Assembly: GCF_000711875.1 (NCBI RefSeq)
Contig: NZ_JONM01000001.1
Location: forward strand, 1 to 64,000
Direction of reading: 5' to 3'
DNA: 64,000 nt
Source: Andreprevotia chitinilytica DSM 18519
GTDB taxonomy: Bacteria > Pseudomonadota > Gammaproteobacteria > Burkholderiales > Chitinibacteraceae
Under the pieces are notes generated by a model. It searched no databases. It was not told where the DNA came from and saw only the letters and a list, made by a program, of their open reading frames with translations. Shown here one piece after another: positions 23,674 through 31,321 of the stretch; the first letter of the stretch is position 1; every line of letters begins with the position of its first letter. A program made the translations under genes and the position numbers.

Positions 23674-26600
23674 TCACGCATGGTCGTTGCGCGGTGCGGC
23701 GGGATGCGGGTTGGCGTTGCCGCCGCCCTGCAGCGTGGCATGCATGGCCTCGGTGCCGGCGAAGGCGTCCAGATGGTGTGCCTCCGCGCCGTGCAGCTTC
23801 AGCGGCCGGTTGCGGGCAAGGGCGCGGACCAGTACATAGAACACCGGGGTCAGGAACAGGCCGAATACCGTCACGCCGATCATCCCGGCGAACACCGCCA
23901 CCCCCATGGCCGCGCGCATTTCTGCGCCGGCACCGCTGGCCAGCACCAGGGGCAGCACGCCCATGATGAAGGCCATCGAGGTCATCAGGATGGGGCGCAG
24001 GCGCAGGCGGGCGGCTTCGATGGCGGCTTCCAGCGGCGTGCGTCCGGCGAATTCCAGCTCGCGGGCGAATTCGACGATCAAGATCGCGTTCTTCGCCGAT
24101 AGCCCCACCAGCACCATCAGGCCGATCTGGGTGAACACGTTGTTGTCGCCGCCGGAGAGCCAGATGCCGGTCATGGCGGACAACAGTCCCATCGGCACGA
24201 TCAGCAGGATGGCCAGCGGCAGGCTCAGGCTTTCGTACTGCGCGGCCAGCACCAGGAACACCAGCAGGATCGACAGCGGGAAGATCCAGATGGCGGAGTT
24301 GCCGGCCAGAATCTCCTGATAGGTCAGCTCGGTCCACTCAAAGGTGATGCCGGGCGGCAGCGTTTCAGCGGCAATGCGCTTGACCGCTTCCTGCGCCTGA
24401 CCCGAGCTAAAGCCGGGGGCTGGCCCGCCGTTGATATCGGCCGACAGGAAGCCGTTGTAGCGCATCGCCCGGTCGGGGCCGGCCGAGTGTTCGATCTTCA
24501 TCAGCGCAGAGAGCGGCACCATCTCGCCCGAGGCCGAACGCACCTTCAACTGGCCCACATCCTCCGGCCGTGCGCGGTACTGTGCATCGGCTTGCACGCG
24601 CACGCTGTAGGTACGGCCGAACTTGTTGAAGTCGTTGACGTACAGGCTGCCCAGATAGATCTGCATGGTGTCGAACACGTCGGTGACCGCCACACCCAGC
24701 TGCCGCGCCTTGGTCCGGTCGATGCCGGCATACAGCTGCGGCGAGTTGACTTGATAGCTGGTGAACATGCCGGCCAGCTCAGGCGTTTGGTAAGCCTTGG
24801 CCATGAAGGCCTTGACCGCTTGGTCCAGCGCCTCGTAACCCAGTCCGCCGCGATCCTCCAGTTGCAGCTTGAAGCCGCCAGTGGTGCCCAGCCCCTGTAC
24901 TGGCGGGGGCGGGAACATGACGATGAACGCGTCCTGGATCTTGCCGTACTGCATGTTCAGGTTGCCGGCGATGGCACCGGCCGACAGCGCCTTGCCCTTG
25001 CGCTCTTCAAACGGCTTGAGCGTGGCGAACACGATGCCGGAATTCGAGCTGTTGGTGAAACCGTTGATCGACAGCCCCGGGAAAGCCACGGCGTGTTCGA
25101 TGCCGGGGGTCTGCAGCGTGATGTCGGTCATGCGGCGGATGACATCCTCGGTGCGATCCAGCGTGGCGCCGTCAGGCAGCTGGGCGAAGCCGATCAGGTA
25201 CTGCTTGTCCTGGGCCGGCACGAAACCATGCGGCACGGCCTTGAACAGACCCAGCGTCAGCACGAGCAGAACGGCGTAGATCAGCAGTGCCGGCGTCTTG
25301 CGGCGGATCGCCTGTTGCACGCCGCCGCCGTAAGCCTGGGAGCCGCGCTTGAACACACGGTTGAAGGCAGCGAAGAAGCGGCCGAAGACCTTGTCCATGC
25401 CCCGCGTGAGCGCATCCTTGGGCGCGTCATGCCCCTTCAGCAGCATCGCGGCCAGCGCCGGCGACAGCGTCAGCGAGTTGATGGCGGAGATCACCGTGGA
25501 GATGGCGATGGTCAGCGCGAACTGGCGGTAGAACTGGCCGGTCAGGCCGGTGATGAAGGCCAGCGGCACGAATACCGCGATCAGCACCAGTGCAATCGCG
25601 ATGATGGGGCCGCTTACCTCGCGCATTGCGCGGTACGTGGCCTCGCGTGGTGTCAGGCCGGCTGCGATGTTGCGTTCCACGTTCTCGACCACCACGATCG
25701 CATCGTCCACCACGATGCCGATGGCCAGCACCAGACCGAACAACGACAGCGCGTTGATCGAGAAGCCGGATACATGCATCACCGCGAAAGTGCCGATCAC
25801 CGATACGGGCACGGCCAGCAGCGGAATGATCGATGCCCGCCAGGTTTGCAGGAACAGGATCACCACCAGCACGACCAGCGCAATGGCCTCCAGCAGCGTA
25901 TGCACGACCGATTCGATGGACGCACGCACGAACTGGGTCGGGTCGTAAACGATGGAATAGTCCACGCCTTCCGGCATGTTCTGCTTGAGCTCGGCCATGG
26001 TGGCGCGCACCTGGTCGGAGATATCGATCGCGTTGGAGCCGGGCGCGGCAAAGATCGGCACTGCCACGGCGTCCTTGTTATCCAGCAGCGAGCGCAGCGA
26101 ATAGCCCGATGCGCCCAACTCCAGCCGGCCGAGGTCGCGCAGGCGGGTGACCGCGCCGTTGGCATCCGTCTTGACGACGATGTCGCCGAACTCTTCTTCG
26201 GTCTGCAGGCGGCCCTGGGCATTGATCGAGAGTTGTAGATCCACGCCCGGCTGACCCGGCGACGCGCCGACGACGCCGGCGGCCGCCTGGATGTTCTGGT
26301 TGCGGATCGAGTTGACCACATCGCTGGCCGACAGACCGTGCTGCGCCACCTTTTGCGGGTCGAGCCAGACACGCATCGCGTAATCGCCCGAACCGAACAA
26401 GGCCACGTCGCCCACGCCGCGCAAGCGCGCCAGGCGGTCCTTGACGTTGAGTACCGCGTAATTGCGCAGGTAGGTCATGTCATAGCGGCCGTTGGGCGAG
26501 AGCAAGTGCACGACCATCGTCAGGTCGGGCGAGCTCTTGATCGTGGTGATGCCCAGACGTTTGACCTCTTCGGGCAGACGCGGCTCGGCCTGACTGACGC

Positions 26601-26934
26601 GGTTTTGCACCAGCTGTTGGGCTTTGTCCGGGTCGGTGCCCAGTTTGAAGGTCACTGTGAGGGTCATCAGACCGTCGGTGGTGGCCTGGCTGCCCATGTA
26701 GAGCATGCCTTCCACACCGTTGATGGCTTCCTCCAGCGGCGTGGCGACGGTTTCGGCGATGACCTTGGGGTTGGCGCCGGGATAGTTGGCGCGTACCACG
26801 ACCTGCGGCGGCACCACTTCGGGGTATTCCGAAATGGGCAAGCCGCGCACGGCGATCAACCCGGCCAGCAACATCAGCACGGAGATGACGCCGGCGAAGA
26901 TCGGGCGATCAATGAAGAACTTGGAGAGATTCAT
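23674..26934 (-). CDS. RND multidrug efflux permease (HAE1, MexF-like)
   Basis: This 1086-residue inner membrane antiporter starts MNLSKFFIDRPIFAGVISVL, the conserved first transmembrane helix. The TM4 stretch FGLVLAIGIVVDDAIVVVEN carries the paired aspartates of the proton relay. A large periplasmic loop containing DPTQFVRASIESVVHTLLEA leads into the second helix set, and the second half ends with the LVGLSAKNAILIVEFAREL helix. The sequence resembles the MexF/BpeF/CeoB branch, which exports chloramphenicol, fluoroquinolones and trimethoprim, although specificity cannot be read from sequence. It is the middle gene of the adaptor-permease-channel operon. Confidence 0.95.
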   Translation of the reverse strand: MNLSKFFIDRPIFAGVISVLMLLAGLIAVRGLPISEYPEVVPPQVVVRANYPGANPKVIAETVATPLEEAINGVEGMLYMGSQATTDGLMTLTVTFKLGTDPDKAQQLVQNRVSQAEPRLPEEVKRLGITTIKSSPDLTMVVHLLSPNGRYDMTYLRNYAVLNVKDRLARLRGVGDVALFGSGDYAMRVWLDPQKVAQHGLSASDVVNSIRNQNIQAAAGVVGASPGQPGVDLQLSINAQGRLQTEEEFGDIVVKTDANGAVTRLRDLGRLELGASGYSLRSLLDNKDAVAVPIFAAPGSNAIDISDQVRATMAELKQNMPEGVDYSIVYDPTQFVRASIESVVHTLLEAIALVVLVVILFLQTWRASIIPLLAVPVSVIGTFAVMHVSGFSINALSLFGLVLAIGIVVDDAIVVVENVERNIAAGLTPREATYRAMREVSGPIIAIALVLIAVFVPLAFITGLTGQFYRQFALTIAISTVISAINSLTLSPALAAMLLKGHDAPKDALTRGMDKVFGRFFAAFNRVFKRGSQAYGGGVQQAIRRKTPALLIYAVLLVLTLGLFKAVPHGFVPAQDKQYLIGFAQLPDGATLDRTEDVIRRMTDITLQTPGIEHAVAFPGLSINGFTNSSNSGIVFATLKPFEERKGKALSAGAIAGNLNMQYGKIQDAFIVMFPPPPVQGLGTTGGFKLQLEDRGGLGYEALDQAVKAFMAKAYQTPELAGMFTSYQVNSPQLYAGIDRTKARQLGVAVTDVFDTMQIYLGSLYVNDFNKFGRTYSVRVQADAQYRARPEDVGQLKVRSASGEMVPLSALMKIEHSAGPDRAMRYNGFLSADINGGPAPGFSSGQAQEAVKRIAAETLPPGITFEWTELTYQEILAGNSAIWIFPLSILLVFLVLAAQYESLSLPLAILLIVPMGLLSAMTGIWLSGGDNNVFTQIGLMVLVGLSAKNAILIVEFARELEFAGRTPLEAAIEAARLRLRPILMTSMAFIMGVLPLVLASGAGAEMRAAMGVAVFAGMIGVTVFGLFLTPVFYVLVRALARNRPLKLHGAEAHHLDAFAGTEAMHATLQGGGNANPHPAAPRNDHA

Positions 26935-26954
26935 GGTGGTGTTCCGTCAGGTGC

Positions 26955-28175
26955 TTAGCTTTTCTTCCGGGGAGTGGCAGTCTTGGCTTGCAGCTCCGGT
27001 TTTTCGTCCATGGTCACCAGCGTCGGGGCGAGCAGCCCGCCGGGGCGGACGCGTTGCAGGCCGTTGACGACGATGCGCTCGCCCGGCTTCAAGCCTTCCG
27101 AGACGACGCGCAGGCCGCCGACCGATGCACCCAGCTGCACTTCGCGGTACTCGGCCTTGTTGCCCGCGCCGACCACCATCACGAAACGCTTGTTCTGATC
27201 GGTGCCGACCGCCCGTTCGTTGATCAGCAACGCCTGCGCCTTGGCGGCCGTGCCCATGCGCACCCGCACGAACTGGCCGGGCATCAGGCTACCTTCCTTG
27301 TTGTCGAACACCGCGCGCACGCGCACCGTGCCGCTCTTGGCATCGATCTGGTTGTCGATCAGCTGCAGGTGCCCGGTCAGCGGCGTGCCGTCCTGGGCCA
27401 TCGTGCCGATCTGCACCGGGATGCGTTCCAGCGTGCTGCGTTCGGCCAGCGCTTTGGCGATGGCTTGTTCGTCGGCATCGAAGCTGGCGTAGATCGGGTT
27501 GACCGACATCAACGTGGTGAGGGTCGGCGCGCCGGGGCCGGCCGCCACCTGGTTACCCGCGGTGATTTCGATCTTGCCGACACGGCCCGCCACCGGCGCG
27601 CGTACCTGCGTGTAGCTGAGGCTGAGCTTGGCCGATTGCAGCGAGGCCTGAGCGGCGCGCAGGTTGGCTTCGGCTTCGCGCAGCGTGTTGCTGTGCTCGT
27701 CGAACTCACGCTGCGCAATGGCGTGTTCCACCAGCAGACGCTCGGAACGCGCTTGCTCGGTACGGGCTTGTTGCAGGCGCGCCTGGGCCGCGGCGGCTTG
27801 CGCATCTGCGCGCTCGACGTCCGCCGCGTAAGGGGCCGGGTCCAGCGACACCAGCAAATCGCCCTGCTGGACCAGCGCGCCTTCGCGGAAGTGGATTTTC
27901 TGCACAGTGCCAGCGACGCGAGGCCGCAGCTCGACCCGCTCCACCGCTTCGAGCCGGCCGGAGAAGTCGCCCCACTGGGTGATTTCGGACGCGGCGACCT
28001 CGGCGACGGAAACCGGCATGGCCGGTGGCGCGCCTGCCGGTGCGTTGGCTGCCGAGCGATGCGTGGCCAAGGCGGCGACGATGGCCAGCCCCACGATGGA
28101 GGAGGCACCCACCACGCCAACTTGGCGCAGGCGCTTTCCCTTGGATGAAAGAGGCGACGAAAGAGTCGATTTCAT
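26955..28175 (-). CDS. RND efflux periplasmic adaptor (membrane fusion protein)
   Basis: This 406-residue protein has an N-terminal membrane anchor (about 18-40) without a lipobox. A barrel-sandwich and alpha-helical hairpin domain follows, with REGALVQQGDLLVSLDPAPY and VRAPVAGRVGKIEITAGNQV. The beta-barrel domain includes DNKEGSLMPGQFVRVRMG. It bridges the permease and the outer membrane channel. It is the first gene of the operon (20 bp before the permease) and faces the divergent AraC-type regulator across about 645 bp. A basic C-terminal tail (TATPRKKS) is unremarkable. Confidence 0.94.
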   Translation of the reverse strand: MKSTLSSPLSSKGKRLRQVGVVGASSIVGLAIVAALATHRSAANAPAGAPPAMPVSVAEVAASEITQWGDFSGRLEAVERVELRPRVAGTVQKIHFREGALVQQGDLLVSLDPAPYAADVERADAQAAAAQARLQQARTEQARSERLLVEHAIAQREFDEHSNTLREAEANLRAAQASLQSAKLSLSYTQVRAPVAGRVGKIEITAGNQVAAGPGAPTLTTLMSVNPIYASFDADEQAIAKALAERSTLERIPVQIGTMAQDGTPLTGHLQLIDNQIDAKSGTVRVRAVFDNKEGSLMPGQFVRVRMGTAAKAQALLINERAVGTDQNKRFVMVVGAGNKAEYREVQLGASVGGLRVVSEGLKPGERIVVNGLQRVRPGGLLAPTLVTMDEKPELQAKTATPRKKS

Positions 28176-28565
28176 GGGTCATTCCTTTCCTGTTCAAAGG
28201 CGATAGATGTCCCCGGGAGGCAGGCCGTGGCTGGCCGGTACTCAAGGACGGGTCGAGATGCATGGCGTTGGTTTCGCCGGCTCGGGGCGAGCAAACCGTC
28301 GATTCGACGGTTGGGCCGACGCCGCCATTTGCCGGGCCACATGCCGTGTTGCGGCATGCGGTAAGGCGGGGGCGGGGCATCGGCCGGGGAGCGAGCCGGT
28401 GTTCAGGCGGTGAAGTTGGTGGTTGCTTTACTGATTTCAACCATCAGTATGCTGAAATTTATTTTGAATAAACCTTTCATTTGTATGGTCTTTATCGCAA
28501 CCGCGTTCACGCCTGACCAACGCCGGAAACGTTCATGGATTCTATGACGGGGGTATCTTGATCGT

Positions 28566-28773
28566 TATGATCAATCCTTGAATTTTTTTGCCTGATCCTA
28601 TCGGTATGAATATGGTTGGTACATGCAAACCGGTATGACAATAGGATTCAATCCTTGGCTTTGTGCGTTGTGACAACGAGATACGTCAGCTTGCCAGCTG
28701 TAATGCAAAGTTAACAGCTTTGCCTAATCCTCTCTTGGCTTTGCTCGATCCTCTCGATTTTTTGCACAATCCT
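28566..28773. promoter_or_regulatory. Cluster of TTTGC-N3-ATCCT repeats at 21-bp spacing
   Basis: Four matches to TTTGC-N3-ATCCT lie at 28587, 28719, 28740 and 28761. The last three are exactly 21 bp apart, two helical turns, and end 48 bp before the AraC-type gene. A degenerate copy (TATGA-N3-ATCCT at 28566) is also 21 bp from the 28587 copy, and a near-palindrome AGGATT-C-AATCCT lies at 28643-28655. CGGTATGA occurs twice (28602, 28631). AraC itself binds half-sites 21 bp apart, so these are likely sites of the neighbouring regulator, able to control its own gene and the divergent pump. The rest of 28176-28565 shows no gene. Confidence 0.6.
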
Positions 28774-28820
28774 CCAGGCGGCGCGGTAAAGTGATGACGA
28801 CTTGGAAAGGAGCGCGGAGG

Positions 28821-29789
28821 ATGCTGACTATGCTGACATCCCTGATACAAGCGGAGCAGGGCGACCGCTCTGCCGAACAGTTACAGATCACCGTGATGCG
28901 GGCGCGTCTGGCCGCGCAAATCGAACGCCATACCGGCTCGGATGGGGTGCACGGGACTGCGGTGCCGGGGCTCTTCTTCGGGCGTGCCACGCGCGCGCAG
29001 CATCCTGCCCACACGATCTATCAACCGACCTGCTGCATCCTCGCGCAGGGCAGCAAGCGCGTATTTCTGAATGACGATGTGTATGTCTACGACGGCAGCC
29101 GCTATCTGGTGGTCTCGCAGAACCTGCCTGTTTCCACGCAACACATCGGCGCGAGCCCGGAGACGCCCGTCCTCGGGATGCGGATCGACTTCGAGACCAA
29201 AGACATTGCGGCGGCGGTGCTGGAGATGTGCGGTGCGGAGCGGCTGGCAAGCCGCAAGGTGCAGCGGGGCATGTTCACGGGTGATCTAACCCCGACCTTG
29301 CTGGATGCGGTGTTACGGCTGGTCTATCTGGTGGATACGCCGGATGACATCCCGGCATTGGCGCCGCTTTACGTGCGGGAGATTCTGTACCGCCTGCTCA
29401 GAGGGCCGGATGGCTGGAGACTGGCGCAGATGGCGCTGTCGGAAAACCACAGCCTGAGCATGGCGCGGGCGATCAGCTGGTTGCATGCGCATTTCCACGA
29501 GCCGCTCGTGGTCGAGGAGCTGGCGCGGGAAGTGTATATGAGCGTGTCCTCCCTGCACGGGCACTTCAAGGCGGTCACTGCTATGAGCCCGCTGCAATTC
29601 CAGAAGCAACTGCGCCTGCAAGAGGCGCGGCGCATCATGCTGAGCGAAGGGGTGGATGCGGGCACGGCCGGACACCGCGTCGGCTATGAAAGCCAGTCCC
29701 AGTTCAACCGTGAGTACAGTCGCTTCTTCGGCGCGCCGCCCGCGCGTGACGTCAAGCGCCTGCGCGAGGATCAGTCCAGCGTTTCGTGA
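28821..29789 (+). CDS. AraC-family regulator with AraC_N domain
   Basis: This 322-residue regulator has an N-terminal AraC_N-type sensor domain (about 25-185; TAVPGLFFGRATRAQHPAHT and ILAQGSKRVFLND are typical). The C-terminal HTH_18 domain has two helix-turn-helices: EPLVVEELAREVYMSVSSLH and GTAGHRVGYESQSQFNREYS. The start at 28821 follows AAAGGAG by 8 bp; GTG/ATG codons at 28791/28794 are alternatives. It is divergent from the RND operon and convergent with the MFS gene, overlapping it by 19 bp. Control of one or both is likely, helped by the 21-bp repeats upstream. Confidence 0.9.
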   Translation: MLTMLTSLIQAEQGDRSAEQLQITVMRARLAAQIERHTGSDGVHGTAVPGLFFGRATRAQHPAHTIYQPTCCILAQGSKRVFLNDDVYVYDGSRYLVVSQNLPVSTQHIGASPETPVLGMRIDFETKDIAAAVLEMCGAERLASRKVQRGMFTGDLTPTLLDAVLRLVYLVDTPDDIPALAPLYVREILYRLLRGPDGWRLAQMALSENHSLSMARAISWLHAHFHEPLVVEELAREVYMSVSSLHGHFKAVTAMSPLQFQKQLRLQEARRIMLSEGVDAGTAGHRVGYESQSQFNREYSRFFGAPPARDVKRLREDQSSVS

Positions 29790-31219
29790 GCCTGGGCTGG
29801 TCCCGTCGTGCCACGCTCTGCGCGATCTTTGTCCAGCTGCAGAAAAATCCCCGCCGAAGCGGCAGTCATCAGCCCGACACAGATGAAGGTGGCGTGGAAG
29901 GCTTGCAGCGGATCGGTCGTGACATGCAATCGCAGCTCATAGTGCGAGGCGAATGCTGCCAGGATGGCTGAACCAGCCGCCACGCCCAGCGCCATCGCCA
30001 ATTGCATCACCATCGACAGCAAACCGTTGCCACTGCTCGCTTGTGCTGAATCCAGGTCTTTCAGCGCCAGGGTGTTCATCGCCGTGAACTGGATGGCGTT
30101 GACCGCGCCGAACGCGGCGAACAGCAGAATTCGCACCCAATGCGGCGCGGCGGGGGTGAGCAAGGCAAAACTGGCGATCATCAGCCCCAGCAGCACGGTA
30201 TTGCCAGCTACCACGTTGCGATAACCAAACCGCCTGACCAGGGGCGAAACGGTCTGCCGTGACAACATGCCCGCCAGCGCGATCGGAATCATCGACAGGC
30301 CCGCTTCCAGTGGCGTAAAGCCGAAACTGACCTGCAACAGCAAAGGCAGTAGCAGCGGCATCGCCCCGATGCCAAGGCGGGCGAACAGATTGCCGGTCAC
30401 GCCGACGGCGTAGCTGTGGGTGTGGAACAGGGATAGCGGAAAGAGCGGATATTGCGCCCGTGTGGCATGCAGCCAGTAAGCGGTGATGCAGATCAGCCCG
30501 CCAACCAGCAGCACGGCAACAGCGGCTTGTTGAAAGCCCAACTCGGCCAGCCCTTCCAGCGATAGCGTCACCATGACCATGCCGATGGCAAGCAAGGTAA
30601 AGCCGGGAATGTCAAAGGGCGGCTGATCGCTATCGCGAAAATCCGGCATGAATTTGAGCGTGGCGATGCCGCCGACGATGCCGACCGGGATATTGATCAG
30701 AAAGATCCAGTGCCACGATGCGGCTTCGACCAGCCAGCCGCCCAGCGTCGGCCCCACCAGCGGGCCAATCATGCCGGGGATGGCGATAAACGCCATGGCA
30801 TCCAGAAAATCCTCGCGCTTCACTGCCCGCAAGACCGCCAGTCGCCCGACAGGCAACAGCATCGAGCCACCGACCCCCTGTAGTGCACGCGCAGCGACCA
30901 ACTGACCCAAGGTGGCCGATTCGGCACAGGCCAGCGAGCCGAGCGTGAACAACACGATGGCGGCGAAGAAAACGCGACGGGTGCCAAAGCGATCGGCAAT
31001 CCAGCCCGAGGCGGGAATCAGCAGTGCAACGGCCAGCACGTAGGCAATGACCACCGATTGCATGCGCAACGGGCTTTCGCCCAGATTGATAGCCATGCCC
31101 GGCAAGGCGGTGTTGACGATGGTGCTGTCCAGCGACTGCATGAAGAAGCCGACGGCGACCAGCCAGGTGAGCGGACGGGTGGAAGTGGGCGTATTTGGAG
31201 TGGTTGGTAGTGTTGTCAC
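29771..31219 (-). CDS. MFS drug exporter, DHA2 family (MdtD-like)
   Basis: This 482-residue inner membrane protein has about 14 hydrophobic segments. The first helix is followed by SLDSTIVNTALPGMAINLG, the DHA2 motif D1 region. GWIADRFGTRRVFFAAI is motif A and ARALQGVGGSMLLPVGR is motif B. The GPLVGPTLGGWLVEAASWHWIFLINIPVG region is motif C and what follows it. The whole resembles MdtD (YegB) of E. coli, a proton-drug antiporter. Its 3' end overlaps the convergent AraC gene by 19 bp. A REP palindrome lies between its start and glnD. Confidence 0.92.
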   Translation of the reverse strand: MTTLPTTPNTPTSTRPLTWLVAVGFFMQSLDSTIVNTALPGMAINLGESPLRMQSVVIAYVLAVALLIPASGWIADRFGTRRVFFAAIVLFTLGSLACAESATLGQLVAARALQGVGGSMLLPVGRLAVLRAVKREDFLDAMAFIAIPGMIGPLVGPTLGGWLVEAASWHWIFLINIPVGIVGGIATLKFMPDFRDSDQPPFDIPGFTLLAIGMVMVTLSLEGLAELGFQQAAVAVLLVGGLICITAYWLHATRAQYPLFPLSLFHTHSYAVGVTGNLFARLGIGAMPLLLPLLLQVSFGFTPLEAGLSMIPIALAGMLSRQTVSPLVRRFGYRNVVAGNTVLLGLMIASFALLTPAAPHWVRILLFAAFGAVNAIQFTAMNTLALKDLDSAQASSGNGLLSMVMQLAMALGVAAGSAILAAFASHYELRLHVTTDPLQAFHATFICVGLMTAASAGIFLQLDKDRAERGTTGPAQAHETLD

Positions 31220-31238
31220 GGCGGGAAGTCGGTTGTTC

Positions 31239-31310
31239 TGTAGGAGCGAGCTTGCTCGCGATTGCTTCGTTTAACGAACCTGAGTCATCGCGAGCAAGCT
31301 CGCTCCTACA
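31239..31310. repeat. Perfect 24-bp REP palindrome pair
   Basis: The sequence at 31239-31262 (starting TGTAGGAGCGAGCTTGCTCG) is repeated as its exact reverse complement at 31287-31310 with a 24-bp loop. Each arm also contains the inner palindrome CGAGCTTGCTCG. This is the classic REP of fluorescent pseudomonads. It lies just after the glnD stop and before the MFS gene start. Confidence 0.8.
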
Positions 31311-31321
31311 AGGGTTGGGCC

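Noticed and set aside
24487-26238. 583-codon open frame on the plus strand
   Set aside because: It is antisense to the RND permease, rich in His, Gln and Arg as expected for a mirror frame, with no recognisable domain.
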